NCBI GenBank assembly: GCA_019703815.1
Contig: AP023053.1
Span: 358,995 to 422,994 of the forward strand
DNA from: Thaumasiovibrio occultus
Lineage (GTDB): Bacteria > Pseudomonadota > Gammaproteobacteria > Enterobacterales > Vibrionaceae
Direction of reading: 5' to 3'
DNA: 64,000 bases
Below, piece by piece: positions 24,715 through 34,206 of the stretch. The notes beneath the pieces were generated by a model. The model was given only the letters and a program-made list of their open reading frames with translations. It had not been told where the DNA came from and ran no database searches. The position numbers were made by a program, and so were the translations under genes. The first letter of the stretch is position 1. Every line of letters starts with the position of its first letter.

Positions 24715-25338
24715 TTAAAATGTAATCGTTGCTGTCATCAATAAGTAACGATATACCGGCACGCTGGAGCCGGGCTTGTGTAGCGGATGGCGCAGTGTCA
24801 TGGCGGCATGCTTATGTGGCAACGTTGCTTTCAGTGCTTCGACTAATGTCACCGGAGAAAGCTGCAATTTCAACCCGTTGAGTATGTAGGTATCAACATC
24901 GTCAGGCAGGTGTCCTAGCCACCAAGCTGGCAATTGCTTACTACCTAAACTCCGGTCAAACCAGTGATCTGCCAGCACGACGACATAATGCTGGTGAGCG
25001 CTATCCATTAATGACTTCAAGCGCGTTAATTCATCAATTAGACGTTTTCGACTTGCGGTATTCGCACTTAGCCATTGATCGGCAACAATCCATATACGGG
25101 CCGAGGGCAGCGCTAAACTGTGGATTGGGCACTTAAAAGCAATTTCGCCTTCATAGCGCAGATAATCGGCTACCACACCTTGCGCTTTAAACTGCTGCCA
25201 CATGCGTGTCGCGAACAGTCGGATCAAGTGCTGGCTTTTCATGCCGCGATTATGGACCGTGGGATAATGGTGGCGACAAAATTGACGATAGTCGACATCA
25301 AACTCGTTAAGGGAATCTTGAATTAGTTGCGCAATCAA
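24715..25338 (-). CDS. hypothetical protein (207 aa)
   Basis: 207-residue soluble protein with no family I recognise. It has helical N- and central parts (RLFATRMWQQFKAQGV) and a beta-rich end (SVPVYRYLLMTATITF). A Trp-rich segment KQLPAWWLGHLPDDVDTYI lies near the middle. The start is probably TTG 25338 with GGAAGG upstream; the first in-frame ATG is 32 codons later (MKSQHLIRLF). It sits 68 nt downstream of msrQ on the same strand, possibly in the msrPQ transcript. Confidence 0.72.
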   Translation of the reverse strand: MIAQLIQDSLNEFDVDYRQFCRHHYPTVHNRGMKSQHLIRLFATRMWQQFKAQGVVADYLRYEGEIAFKCPIHSLALPSARIWIVADQWLSANTASRKRLIDELTRLKSLMDSAHQHYVVVLADHWFDRSLGSKQLPAWWLGHLPDDVDTYILNGLKLQLSPVTLVEALKATLPHKHAAMTLRHPLHKPGSSVPVYRYLLMTATITF

Positions 25339-25406
25339 CGGGCCTTCCCACTGGCAAAAGCGATTAAAATAGACTTAATACTATTTTAGCGCTAACCCGT
25401 CATCTA

Positions 25407-26039
25407 TCAATATGTTTTATGCGTATTTATTTTCCTAATTGAAAGTACTTTGCTGAATTTATCGCGTCTGAGATAGAGCAGAAAGAGTGCGAAAGCTAAA
25501 TACAAGTAGGGCACGAGTGGATTGGATTTTACGGACCACAAATAGTGCCATGGGACGAGGAGCGCAATCAGATATACGAAATTATGAAGTGTTTGCCAGC
25601 GCTGTTTCATCGCTACTTGCAGTCGTTTAAATGAGGTAACTGCAAGCAAGAAAAGTAGGAGGTACGCAGTAAAGCCGACCACTAAGTAGGGGCGAGAAAC
25701 TATTTCACTGCTGATCAGCGACACATCCCACCCTAAGTTGAGCCAGAAGAAAATCGCAATATGCAGCGTGGCCCAAAAAAAGCAGTAAAGGCCAAGCATG
25801 CGGCGAAGTCGGATCAATCCTCCGGCTTTCATTGCTTTGGCCACGGGTGAAACCAGCAGGGTGATGATGAGTAGGTTTAACCCCGCAGTGCCGGTAAAGT
25901 GGCTCATTTGCTGCCACGGATCGATACCAAAACCGCCGCCGAAGGTGAGTGCAAGAAAATAGGCCACAAAGCCAAGATTTAGCGTATGAATCGCGCCTTT
26001 GAGCCACAACACACGATTTGCGGTTAACTTTAGTACCAT
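25407..26039 (-). CDS. msrQ: heme-binding membrane subunit MsrQ
   Basis: b-type heme integral membrane protein that passes electrons from the respiratory chain to MsrP for repair of oxidised methionine in periplasmic proteins. 210 residues with about six membrane segments and conserved histidines in [39 protein letters not shown] and LVPWHYLW. Its start overlaps the msrP stop by 10 nt. Confidence 0.93.
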   Translation of the reverse strand: MVLKLTANRVLWLKGAIHTLNLGFVAYFLALTFGGGFGIDPWQQMSHFTGTAGLNLLIITLLVSPVAKAMKAGGLIRLRRMLGLYCFFWATLHIAIFFWLNLGWDVSLISSEIVSRPYLVVGFTAYLLLFLLAVTSFKRLQVAMKQRWQTLHNFVYLIALLVPWHYLWSVKSNPLVPYLYLAFALFLLYLRRDKFSKVLSIRKINTHKTY

Positions 26040-27031
26040 CGTTTTAAATCCATCTCTTTATACATTGCAGCGACTTCGGGCTCATAGCCATTGAACATCA
26101 GCGTGAGTTGGCGTCGGCTACTGAACAGGCTGCCTTCACCAATAAATCGCTCGGAGGCTTGTGACCAGCGAGGATGGTCAACATACGGATTCACATTGGC
26201 GTAAAAGCCGTACTCTTGCGGGGCCAGCAAATTCCATGTGGTAGGTGGCATAGTATCGGTGAGAGTAATTTTGACAATTGACTTAATGCTCTTGAAACCG
26301 TACTTCCAGGGCACAACCAGTCTGATTGGTGCACCGTTCTGCGGCGCTAGTGTTTTGCCGTAGAGGCCGACGGATAGTAAGGTGAGCGGGTTCATGGCTT
26401 CATCCAATCTCAATCCTTCTACATAGGGGTAGTCTATGCCGCCGCCCAGACGACGTGAGACTTGGCCGGGCATTTGCTCGGGATCATATAAGGTTTCAAA
26501 AGCGACATAGCGTGCTTTGCTGGTGGGGTTGGCCATTTTGATTAAGCTTGCCAACGGAAAACCTATCCAAGGGATATTCATTGACCACGCTTCGACACAG
26601 CGTAAGCGATAGATACGCTCTTCCAGTGGGAAGCGTTTCAGTAGATCGTCGTAATCGAGGGTGACGGGCGTATTAACGAGCCCTCCAACCGTCAATTGCC
26701 ATGGGTTGTATTGAAAGCTCTGCGCCCTCTCTGCAGGGTCAGTTTTGTCGGTACCAAATTCATAAAAGTTATTGTACGAAAGGATCTTATCTTCCGGTGT
26801 CAGCGGCAAATCCCCTTGCTGTTTAGTGGGTGACAGGGCGGCGCGGCGATCGACGGCAGGCTCATCATCACCAAAGAGGTTAAATAAACTGCCTTGGGCC
26901 ATGGAAGCAACAGGCACAGTAGCTGCCGCAATTCCCAGCTGTTTTAACAGCTTACGTCGGTTGTGATACACGGTTTCAGGTGTGGCATCATTTTCGCTGA
27001 TAAACCAGCGGGGGCGTTGTTTTATCTTCAT
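26030..27031 (-). CDS. msrP: periplasmic methionine sulfoxide reductase MsrP
   Basis: Molybdopterin-dependent catalytic subunit of MsrPQ. 333 residues from [16 protein letters not shown] ends 5 nt before ATG 27031, whereas the longer frame to 27082 has no such site. A Tat signal with twin arginines at 25-26 ([11 protein letters not shown]) ends near SMAQG. The Moco-binding Cys lies in [15 protein letters not shown], and further YedY-family segments are [16 protein letters not shown] and [20 protein letters not shown]. Confidence 0.95.
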   Translation of the reverse strand: MKIKQRPRWFISENDATPETVYHNRRKLLKQLGIAAATVPVASMAQGSLFNLFGDDEPAVDRRAALSPTKQQGDLPLTPEDKILSYNNFYEFGTDKTDPAERAQSFQYNPWQLTVGGLVNTPVTLDYDDLLKRFPLEERIYRLRCVEAWSMNIPWIGFPLASLIKMANPTSKARYVAFETLYDPEQMPGQVSRRLGGGIDYPYVEGLRLDEAMNPLTLLSVGLYGKTLAPQNGAPIRLVVPWKYGFKSIKSIVKITLTDTMPPTTWNLLAPQEYGFYANVNPYVDHPRWSQASERFIGEGSLFSSRRQLTLMFNGYEPEVAAMYKEMDLKRWY

Positions 27032-27291
27032 GCTGACTCCTTGCTTTGAGATAAAGACCTGCTCTTGATTGATATCTTTCAAAGAGTGTAGCGGATCACT
27101 TTATCTCTCATCATGTTAACGCTGTGTGAGGTATACGGGCTTCTTCATGGTGATGACGGTGTCCTAGTTAAGAGCGCGCTGGTAATTTGATGAATTGTGA
27201 TCTTCAGCAGCGATATTGATGAAATCGGCAATAGGCATGAATTAGTGAGTAACGGTATGATGATAAAAAGGAAATCATTCAAGGAATCGAA

Positions 27292-27714
27292 ATGAAACAT
27301 ACCAAGGTGTTGGCAGCGTTGCTGCTGTGTGGCAGTTTGCCAGTGTCTGCGAACTATGGCATTGAAGCAGGGATCTTCCTCGGCTCTCCGACCTCGGGCG
27401 TTATCATCAAACCCCATCCCATGTTTAAGTTTGCCATGGGCGTCGACACCTTCAGTGTCAGCGGCGACGTGGTAATGCCATTGTCTAGCCTGATTAGCAA
27501 TAGTAACCTTGCGCCTGTTTACGCATTTGGTGGCCTGCAATATGTGGACGATAACGAGCACACCTTTGGTCCGCGTTTTGGTCTTGGTCTGGAGCTTCCG
27601 ATTGGCCATAGCCAGCTAGTGACAGCGTATGCAGAAGCGGGCACCACGTGGTATATCGAGAAATCAGCCGACATGAAGCTTGAAGGACAACTCGGCCTAC
27701 GGTTCCGTTTTTAA
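27292..27714 (+). CDS. small outer-membrane beta-barrel-like protein
   Basis: 140 residues with a clear Sec signal peptide (MKHTKVLAALLLCGSLPVSA). The mature part alternates short strands rich in Gly and aromatic residues (FGGLQYVDD, FGLGLELPIG, TAYAEAGTTWYIE) and ends in a C-terminal Phe (LGLRFRF), the usual outer-membrane insertion signal. Predicted eight-strand or smaller barrel. AAGGA lies 7 nt before the start. Function unknown. Confidence 0.8.
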   Translation: MKHTKVLAALLLCGSLPVSANYGIEAGIFLGSPTSGVIIKPHPMFKFAMGVDTFSVSGDVVMPLSSLISNSNLAPVYAFGGLQYVDDNEHTFGPRFGLGLELPIGHSQLVTAYAEAGTTWYIEKSADMKLEGQLGLRFRF

Positions 27715-28107
27715 TGTTACCTTGTGGGTGATGGCAATAGAGAGGCGGCAAGAGCGAGGTAATGATGTAGACGCTCGGTTTGCTTTTATCTAACTGCATT
27801 GAGATCCTCACAGACGCACACCGGTTGTGTCGATACTTATCGTTTTGAACTTCGGCTGGCTTGGCTCTCAAAGCTGGCCGTATCTGCAAGCAATACTTGC
27901 AAATCACGCCTGTTTCCCGCACCGTATTAGCATTCCAAGCAGAACCCCGCTTATTTATACACCTTGTTGCCCAATCGTTGATTTGGGTGAAATATGGCGT
28001 ATAGCGTTCGGTAAGTGGTAGGCTTAAATATAAGATGTCATATCGGTATGTATTTATTCCGACATGGTGAAATTATCTAGGTTATTATTTTATTTCAGAG
28101 GTTTAGC
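27715..28107. other. intergenic, no gene seen
   Basis: 393 bp with no convincing coding frame; presumably carries the promoter of the L,D-transpeptidase gene. Confidence 0.5.
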
Positions 28108-29019
28108 GTGCGTAAATTAACTATCGCCTTACTGAGTGTTTTGGCTTTCGGTGCACATGCAACCCGCTACACCATTCCCGAACAAGGGCGGCTGATCGGT
28201 AATTATGAGGCGTATCAACCGACAGGGGACGAAAGTCTTGCTGATATTGCTGAGCGTTATCATGTTGGTTTCTTAGGGTTATTAGAAGCAAACCCAGGGA
28301 CGGATCCTTATTTGCCGTTAGAGTCTGATATGTTGCAAATCCCAACTCAAATGTTGTTGCCGGATGTGCCGCATGAAGGGATAGTGATTAACTTGGCCGA
28401 GTTGCGTCTCTACTTCTTTGAGCCAGACACGAACTATGTGCATGTGTTCCCGATTGGGATCGGGCGTATTGGCCGTGAAACACCGGAGATGGTAACGCGT
28501 ATTACCCAATTGATTGAGAATCCAACCTGGACACCCACCCAGAACATTCGCAATGAGTACCTAGAAAAGCACAACATTGTATTGCCACAAGTGGTGCCAG
28601 CCGGCCCTGAAAACCCATTAGGGACGCACGCGCTGCGCTTAGCGTATGGGCAAGGTGAATATTTGATCCACGGCACCAACAAAGATTTCGGTATCGGTAT
28701 GCGTGTGAGTTCGGGTTGTATTCGTTTGGCGCCGCCGGATATCGTCTGGCTGTTTGCGCGCGTAAACCAAGAGATGAAGGTCACCGTGGTCAATCAGCCG
28801 TTAAAAGCATCGGTTGAACCGGATGGCAGCTTGTTTGTGGAAGTGCATCAGCCGTTGTCGCAGCAAGAATCTGAACAGAATCAATTCAAAGCGGTGCCAG
28901 TGTCGAATGAGTTGTTGGAATACGTGAAGAGTGATCAGCGTGCGGAAACGTTATTGTATGCGGCGTTGAGAATGCAGGCGGGTTTACCAGTCGAAATTCA
29001 ATCAGGTGTGGTTCGCTGA
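28108..29019 (+). CDS. L,D-transpeptidase (YkuD family)
   Basis: Periplasmic enzyme of the ErfK/YbiS type that attaches Braun lipoprotein to peptidoglycan or makes 3-3 crosslinks. 303 residues: signal peptide (1-18), a LysM-like region (ESLADIAERYHVGFLGLLE), then the YkuD domain with H188 in YLIHGTNK and the catalytic C204 in SSGCIRLAPPDI. A C-terminal extension of about 80 residues resembles that of E. coli ErfK-group enzymes. It faces lpp, its likely substrate gene, 27 nt away. Confidence 0.94.
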   Translation: MRKLTIALLSVLAFGAHATRYTIPEQGRLIGNYEAYQPTGDESLADIAERYHVGFLGLLEANPGTDPYLPLESDMLQIPTQMLLPDVPHEGIVINLAELRLYFFEPDTNYVHVFPIGIGRIGRETPEMVTRITQLIENPTWTPTQNIRNEYLEKHNIVLPQVVPAGPENPLGTHALRLAYGQGEYLIHGTNKDFGIGMRVSSGCIRLAPPDIVWLFARVNQEMKVTVVNQPLKASVEPDGSLFVEVHQPLSQQESEQNQFKAVPVSNELLEYVKSDQRAETLLYAALRMQAGLPVEIQSGVVR

Positions 29020-29034
29020 GGGCGAACCACACCT
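29004..29034. terminator. shared hairpin between the L,D-transpeptidase gene and lpp
   Basis: Perfect 13-bp stem AGGTGTGGTTCGC / GCGAACCACACCT (29004-29016 with 29022-29034). The ldt stop codon lies in the 5-nt loop. T-tracts are short, so strength as a terminator is uncertain. Confidence 0.65.
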
Positions 29035-29046
29035 TTCACGACAAGC

Positions 29047-29316
29047 TTACTTGGTGTAAGACGTAGCCATATTGTCCAGACGCTGGTTAGCACGCATTGA
29101 TTCTTTCAATGCAGCGTCTGCAGTTGAGTCAACGGCACGGATAGCGTTAACAGCTTCACGCTGGTTAGCTTCCAATGCACCAACTTGTTGAGACAGCATT
29201 TCAACTTGCTTAGATAGGTTTGTGATTGCATCTTCTTCTTGCTTAGAAGAGTTAGAACAACCCGCAACAACGCCACCTAGAACCAAAACAGACAGTATAG
29301 TTAGAGTCTTTTTCAT
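29047..29316 (-). CDS. lpp: Braun (murein) lipoprotein Lpp
   Basis: 89 residues: lipoprotein signal peptide with lipobox VVAGC (lipidated C20), then a heptad-repeat coiled coil (LSKQVEMLSQQVGALEANQ) and a C-terminal Lys (MATSYTK), the residue joined to meso-diaminopimelate by L,D-transpeptidases. It is convergent with such an enzyme. Slightly longer than the 78-residue E. coli precursor. Confidence 0.95.
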   Translation of the reverse strand: MKKTLTILSVLVLGGVVAGCSNSSKQEEDAITNLSKQVEMLSQQVGALEANQREAVNAIRAVDSTADAALKESMRANQRLDNMATSYTK

Positions 29317-29617
29317 AGCGAACCTCAGATAAAATTAAACTGTTTTCAATAACAGTGATATAAGCAACACACAGTATGACACAGCCTGACGGTTTTGGAA
29401 TGTTAATCTATTGTCAACTGTCAAAATCTCCTAATTTACTGGAGCCTAATCTCACAATTAAGTCAGATGAATTCATCACGATTGTCAGTAAGTAATTATT
29501 TCTTCGTTTTATATTTCAAATAGATATAACCTTCTTCCACTGCGCTATATAGGAAGAGGTCGGTAAATTATATAGAGTTATCAATATATTCAGCCAAGGT
29601 TCAATTTGACAATAATT
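29317..29617. other. intergenic, no gene seen
   Basis: About 300 bp, A+T-rich. It holds the lpp leader, with a short ACTGTT/AACAGT hairpin (29339-29356), and the 3' side of the SCO gene. Confidence 0.5.
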
Positions 29618-30166
29618 TTACTGTCGCATTATCGCTTCAACCAATTGGTTCGGGTTTAGGGTGTGCGGTACTTTATCGCGCAGTTGACCATCAGGGCCGA
29701 CGAGATAGAAAAAAGAGCTGTGATCAATCGAGTAGGAAAGCTCGGAAGTGATGTTGGACTTGGCGTACAGCACGCCTAAGTGGGTGGCAAGCTTACGCGT
29801 ATCATTGAGAGACGCACTGACCCCGACGATGCTGGGGTGGAAGTATTTGGCGTATTCATCGCTCTTTGTTGGCGTATCTCGCTCAGGATCAAGAGAAATA
29901 AACAGGGGTAGGACGGGTGTCGCGTTGTCAGGCAGCGCATTAAGCGCAGCGGCCATGACAGCCAATGACGTCGGGCAGACATCAGGACAGTGGGTAAAGC
30001 CAAAATAGATCACTCTCAAGCGCGGATCTTCGCTGTCTACCAGTTGAATTTGTTGGACTGCATTACGCAAAGGTACCTTCGAGGGATCCGAGTCCATTCG
30101 CAATACTACGCTGACTATCAGGCCGCACACAAACGCGGTGATAGCGATAAATCCTATCTTTTTCAT
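29618..30166 (-). CDS. SCO1/SenC-family copper chaperone
   Basis: Membrane-anchored thioredoxin-fold protein for copper delivery to cytochrome c oxidase or for periplasmic redox work. 182 residues; N-terminal anchor (about 3-22), copper-binding C60 and C64 in FTHCPDVCPTS and the conserved His in YSIDHSSFFYLVG (about 145). Start taken as ATG 30166 after AGGTG; a GTG two codons earlier is also in frame. The 142-aa gene upstream on the same strand may belong to the same pathway. Confidence 0.92.
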   Translation of the reverse strand: MKKIGFIAITAFVCGLIVSVVLRMDSDPSKVPLRNAVQQIQLVDSEDPRLRVIYFGFTHCPDVCPTSLAVMAAALNALPDNATPVLPLFISLDPERDTPTKSDEYAKYFHPSIVGVSASLNDTRKLATHLGVLYAKSNITSELSYSIDHSSFFYLVGPDGQLRDKVPHTLNPNQLVEAIMRQ

Positions 30167-30397
30167 ATGCACACCTACACAGTGTTAAACGTCTAAAGCG
30201 TAGCGGTTTTTGAGGCAATAAGGAGAGCGCTGCGCCAAGAGTGTGACGAAGCGAGTCAAAGTACACGTGGTGAACTTCTTTTGCTTTTACTGGCGCTGGA
30301 TGATTGCTTGGAGCGCTACACCGATATGAACGGCCACAAACTAAGTTCAGACAACGCCTAGCAGAGTGAAGTCACTTAAGCCGCGCACAGGAATACA

Positions 30398-30826
30398 TTA
30401 GCGTGCAACGGTGATCGCGAGCGACAGAGAGACGTCATTTTGCGCGTCGGCAAGGGTGCCGGCCCATGTCATCACGTCATGCGTGCAGATTGGCAGCATG
30501 AGATCGCCTTGATAAGTATTCGGCGCGACTTTGCGTAATGCGGTGCGGTAGACGCCCATATCCATATCAACACCACGCAGTGTGAGCACTAACAAATCGG
30601 CATTTGACTGGATCTTGGCGGTGATCTGGTTGCTCTGCTCGGAGGTGGGGTGAGAAAGCGAAACGTCGCCTTTGTCTGTCGAGCAGGTTTGTTGCTCAAT
30701 CAGGCATTCGACATTACTGGAAGAGGCAACCTGCACAGTGACGGAAGCGCCTTGTTGCACAAAGTAAGTAGCCGCCATTACCGCACCCGCAATACCTAAA
30801 ACGGCAATGTAAATTAGCTTTCTCAT
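30398..30826 (-). CDS. hypothetical exported protein
   Basis: 142 residues. An N-terminal hydrophobic segment (about 3-20, signal peptide or anchor) is followed by a beta-rich periplasmic domain with a Cys pair (VECLIEQQTC) and a third Cys in LMLPICTHDVMTW. Spacing and context upstream of the SCO gene suggest a role near copper or oxidase assembly, but I recognise no family. AAGAAGG lies a few nt before the ATG. Confidence 0.75.
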   Translation of the reverse strand: MRKLIYIAVLGIAGAVMAATYFVQQGASVTVQVASSSNVECLIEQQTCSTDKGDVSLSHPTSEQSNQITAKIQSNADLLVLTLRGVDMDMGVYRTALRKVAPNTYQGDLMLPICTHDVMTWAGTLADAQNDVSLSLAITVAR

Positions 30827-30875
30827 TTGTTGCCTTCTTGTTGCTCAAAACGACCACTTTACCAGAGCAAAGGCA

Positions 30876-30914
30876 CAAAAAAAGGGTAGACCGGACATTT
30901 TGGTCCTTCTACCC
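30876..30914 (-). terminator. rho-independent terminator after popT
   Basis: On the minus strand GGGTAGAAGGAC pairs with GTCCGGTCTACCC and is followed by seven T (30877-30883). Confidence 0.88.
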
Positions 30915-30990
30915 CGTTATCCTTTTGCAAATGCGTTATCAGCTGGCATTTTTCTGGAGCTGATTCACGCCCTGTCTGCTTTGGTGGGCC

Positions 30991-31917
30991 TTAGCGTGCT
31001 TCAGCTTGACGGCCAATGCGCTCAAGGATCATCACAATGGCAATACCGAACACACACGCCAAGATGGCCGGGATCAGCTGTGCTGGCTGTTGAGTGATTT
31101 GCTCAAATGCCATCGGCGACAAGTTTGATTCGATCAGTGGCACTTGCTCACCAGAAGAGTCAATACGCCAAGAGATCACTTCTTTCCATGGCCAGATTTT
31201 GTTGAGGGTACCAACCATCAAGCCAATCAAAAACACCATGGTGAAATCGCGAAAATGCTTGAGGAGCCAGCCTAGTAGGTGCGAGAACGACAGCAAACCC
31301 AGTCCACAACCAACCGCAAACAGGCTGAGCATTGGAATATCGAACGCTTTAACGGCGTCAATCACAGGGCCGTACAGGCCTAGCAGTAACAGGATAAAGC
31401 TGCCAGAGATCCCTGGCAAAATCATCGCACAGATCGCGATCGCGCCACCGATAAGCAGGTTAACTGGCGTGGCTTCCATTTGCAGCGGGCTAGCGACCGT
31501 AATGAACCAAGCAAAGGCGATACCGCCAATAAACAGGACGATTGCAGGAATGCTCCACTGCTTGATTTGGCGTAGCATCAAGAGAATAGAGACGATGATC
31601 AGCCCGAAGAAGAATGCCCACAATGGAATAGGGTGCGCGACAAGGAGATAAGAGATCAAATTTGCGAGGGTCAGAATACTGGTCAGAATACCGGCCATCA
31701 AGGTGATCAAAAAGCCCGCATTCATTTGGGTGAGTGCAGCGCCAAGGCCCTCTTTTCGAAAGACTTTCCATAAAGAGGGATTAATTGCTCGAATACTGTC
31801 CAGCAAAGTGTCGTAAATGCCGGAGATCAAAGCAATAGTACCGCCGGAAACACCAGGAACAACGTCCGCTGCTCCCATCGCCATCCCTTTGAAAAATAAT
31901 AAAATACGTTCGCGCAT
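30991..31917 (-). CDS. popT: DUF368 membrane protein, polyprenyl-phosphate flippase PopT
   Basis: 308-residue integral membrane protein with about eight to ten segments. Two DUF368 motifs are seen: GAADVVPGVSGGTIALISG (residues about 16-34) and GAIAICAMILPGISGSFILL (about 157-176), an internal repeat. DUF368 proteins recycle undecaprenyl phosphate across the cytoplasmic membrane; the V. cholerae member was named PopT. It lies 54 nt downstream of the CysG-like gene on the same strand. Confidence 0.88.
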   Translation of the reverse strand: MRERILLFFKGMAMGAADVVPGVSGGTIALISGIYDTLLDSIRAINPSLWKVFRKEGLGAALTQMNAGFLITLMAGILTSILTLANLISYLLVAHPIPLWAFFFGLIIVSILLMLRQIKQWSIPAIVLFIGGIAFAWFITVASPLQMEATPVNLLIGGAIAICAMILPGISGSFILLLLGLYGPVIDAVKAFDIPMLSLFAVGCGLGLLSFSHLLGWLLKHFRDFTMVFLIGLMVGTLNKIWPWKEVISWRIDSSGEQVPLIESNLSPMAFEQITQQPAQLIPAILACVFGIAIVMILERIGRQAEAR

Positions 31918-31971
31918 AGGTTCTATCTATAGTTAAAAGTGACAGTATATTGGATGGATGTCGAAAAAAGG

Positions 31972-32910
31972 TCAACTCTGGGCATCGACACTCGACAGCC
32001 ACTCAATGGCGGTGTGAGCGGTGAATGCCGATTTTTCGAGCGGTTTAGCATGCAAAATACAGACGCGCACTCCCGCTGCGGCATGGTGTTGCGCTTCATG
32101 AATTACGGCCTCAATGGAATCAAGTTGTTCGCGCTCCGCATCGCGACGGCAGAGATTGATAAAATCAAACGGGGCTCCCGCATGAAGAACTAACTCAGAC
32201 TGCTGCATGTAGCGCAACGCTTTTAGGCTAAGTAGCTCGACATCGTGACCGTGATGGACCACGTAGATCGCGCCCGCACTCTGTTCGCTTTGTTGCAGCG
32301 TGCTATCAAACAGTTGGTTTAGCTCTTCTTCATTGCGCACGTTATCAAGCTGAGGATGACGCAAAAAGCGCTCCCAAAACTTACGTCTATCATCGACGGT
32401 GGCGAACTTCTGTTTCAAATAATCACGTTTGCTACCGGCAAACTCGCCAATCAAGCCAAGGTTCTGCGGTAAAAGCGTTTCAATTTTCTCGCGCAGAAAA
32501 CGAACCAGTACCGGCGCGGCGCCACCACTAGAGATCGCCACTTGTAGCGGCGAGCGATCTACCATTGAAGGAGTAATAAAATCGCAATAGAGCGGGTCAT
32601 CCACCACGTTGGTCCAAATGCCTTTCTCTCGGGCAGTATCGGCAACTAAGTGATTGAGTTCGGTGCTGTCCGTAGTTGCCCATACCTGCACATAACCATG
32701 AATATCATCAGGATGGAAAGGTTTAGAAATATGCTCGATTTTCCCGGCGTTAAGTAGGCTGTTGAGGTAAGAATGGAGATCCGGCGAAACTACTGTCACT
32801 GCGGCATTGGCCGCCAACAAAAGATCGACTTTGCGACAGGCGACTTCGCCCCCGCCAACAACCAGCACAGGTTTGTGAGTGAGCCTTAAAAAGGCTGGGA
32901 AGAATTCCAT
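31972..32910 (-). CDS. CysG-like siroheme synthase, truncated methyltransferase half
   Basis: 312 residues. The N-terminal Rossmann domain (VLVVGGGEVACRKVDLLL) and VAISSGGAAPVLVRFLREKIE match the precorrin-2 dehydrogenase/ferrochelatase half of CysG. The C-terminal 100 residues (AIYVVHHGHDVELLSLKALR, then LQQ-like MQQSELVLHAG) align with only the start of the uroporphyrinogen methyltransferase domain, which then stops. Full CysG is about 460 residues, so the methylation step must come from elsewhere. Likely makes siroheme from precorrin-2. Confidence 0.85.
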   Translation of the reverse strand: MEFFPAFLRLTHKPVLVVGGGEVACRKVDLLLAANAAVTVVSPDLHSYLNSLLNAGKIEHISKPFHPDDIHGYVQVWATTDSTELNHLVADTAREKGIWTNVVDDPLYCDFITPSMVDRSPLQVAISSGGAAPVLVRFLREKIETLLPQNLGLIGEFAGSKRDYLKQKFATVDDRRKFWERFLRHPQLDNVRNEEELNQLFDSTLQQSEQSAGAIYVVHHGHDVELLSLKALRYMQQSELVLHAGAPFDFINLCRRDAEREQLDSIEAVIHEAQHHAAAGVRVCILHAKPLEKSAFTAHTAIEWLSSVDAQS

Positions 32911-33196
32911 ATCATGTCTCCATTTCTTCTTGAGTGTCGCAAATTTCCTTACATCGCACGAAACCCTTCATTTGGCGCGAGGACGCTTAGCATACTAACC
33001 GCTATATCTAAGCGACTCAATGGCTGACGAGCAAGGTCAAATTCCGGTGCTATGCTGAAAATATCATTGATCTCATTGATCATTTACCAACGAGTTAGTT
33101 ACTAGTGGTGCGAAGTAGTGCAACGCCACGTGGTGACGTTCATTACTTGTTGAATTGAGCAGGGGATTGGAGCCGTGTAATAAAGAAAGGAGCCGC

Positions 33197-33646
33197 ATGT
33201 ACCAGATCGTTTATATCAGCAAGGCCAATGTCGCGCCCAGTGATACCGATTTAGCCGAGACGCTAACCCAGTTTCGGGCGTTTAATCATTCCCAAGCGAT
33301 CACCGGGTTGCTGTTGTTCACCGGCTCTTACTACTTTCAAGTTCTTGAAGGTGACGAAGGCACTATTGCGCCGCTATATACCAAGATCTGTGACGATGCG
33401 CGCCATCACAATGTGCAGATCGTCGATCGTGGTCCGATTAATGAGCGGGCGTTTGCCAATTGGGCGATGGGGTATGGTGAGATCACCGAAGCCAGTCTAG
33501 CGCCATTGAGAGCGCAATTGGCCGAAGATAAACAGCACGACGGGAACCATCGTGCTGGAGTGGTACAAGAAACGGCGGCGTTGATCCGCCAATTCATGGC
33601 TGACTATAGCGCAGATGCATCAAACTCTGATTTCGTCATACCGTAA
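33197..33646 (+). CDS. BLUF-domain blue-light photoreceptor
   Basis: 149 residues: a single FAD-binding BLUF domain plus short helical tail, the short type. The key residues are present with the spacing of PixD: Y6 (YQIVYISKA), N30 (AFNHSQAITG), Q48 (YYFQVLEG) and W89 (NWAMGYGE). Start 33197 is fixed by AAAGGAG 5 nt upstream. No effector domain is attached, so it should signal through a partner protein. Its last 43 nt overlap the convergent GNAT gene. Confidence 0.93.
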   Translation: MYQIVYISKANVAPSDTDLAETLTQFRAFNHSQAITGLLLFTGSYYFQVLEGDEGTIAPLYTKICDDARHHNVQIVDRGPINERAFANWAMGYGEITEASLAPLRAQLAEDKQHDGNHRAGVVQETAALIRQFMADYSADASNSDFVIP

Positions 33647-34206
33647 AGAAGGCGATCATCAAAACCCTCGCCGTGACGGAAATAGTCTTTCTGAATCCCT
33701 TCACGGCGGTAACCGGATTTCTCCATCACCCGGTAAGAGCCAATGTTGCCGGCAAAGCAATCGGCGACGGCTTTGTGGCCACCAAGCTCAGTAAAGATGA
33801 TGCGAGAAGCTAGCTGACAGCCTGCAGTCGCAATCCCTTTACCCCAACTGCGCGTCGGCATTTGATAGCCTACTTCGTAAGTGCCTTGCTGGAACATCAC
33901 GCCCACAATGCCCACCATACCGACAAACGCTTGCTGACTATCGCGGATGATCAACACCGGATTGTCCGGCCAGCGCTGCTCGCGCAGGGCTTCTTCGGTT
34001 AAATCAACAATCGGGCCAAAGTATTCTTCGTACACCGAGCGCGGTGCTGGAGCAAAGAACAAGTACTCACACACCTCCGGCTCATCAAGCATGATAATGA
34101 TATCTTCGACATCAGCACGGGTGATCAGGTTAAGCTGAAGATCGCCCATAAAGCGGATGCTGCCGCCGGACAGTAGCGGGGTAAAATCGGTCATTGTTGC
34201 TCTCAT
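33604..34206 (-). CDS. GNAT acetyltransferase (RimJ/RimL type)
   Basis: 200 residues. Acetyl-CoA-binding region QMPTRSWGKGIATAGCQLA, then ADCFAGNIGSYRVMEKSGYRREG, the RimJ/RimL pattern. It may acetylate a protein N-terminus or a small amine; substrate unknown. The start ATG overlaps the stop of the ABC-class ATPase gene by ATGA, so the two are translationally coupled; the 3' end overlaps the BLUF gene on the other strand. Confidence 0.9.
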   Translation of the reverse strand: MRATMTDFTPLLSGGSIRFMGDLQLNLITRADVEDIIIMLDEPEVCEYLFFAPAPRSVYEEYFGPIVDLTEEALREQRWPDNPVLIIRDSQQAFVGMVGIVGVMFQQGTYEVGYQMPTRSWGKGIATAGCQLASRIIFTELGGHKAVADCFAGNIGSYRVMEKSGYRREGIQKDYFRHGEGFDDRLLYGMTKSEFDASAL

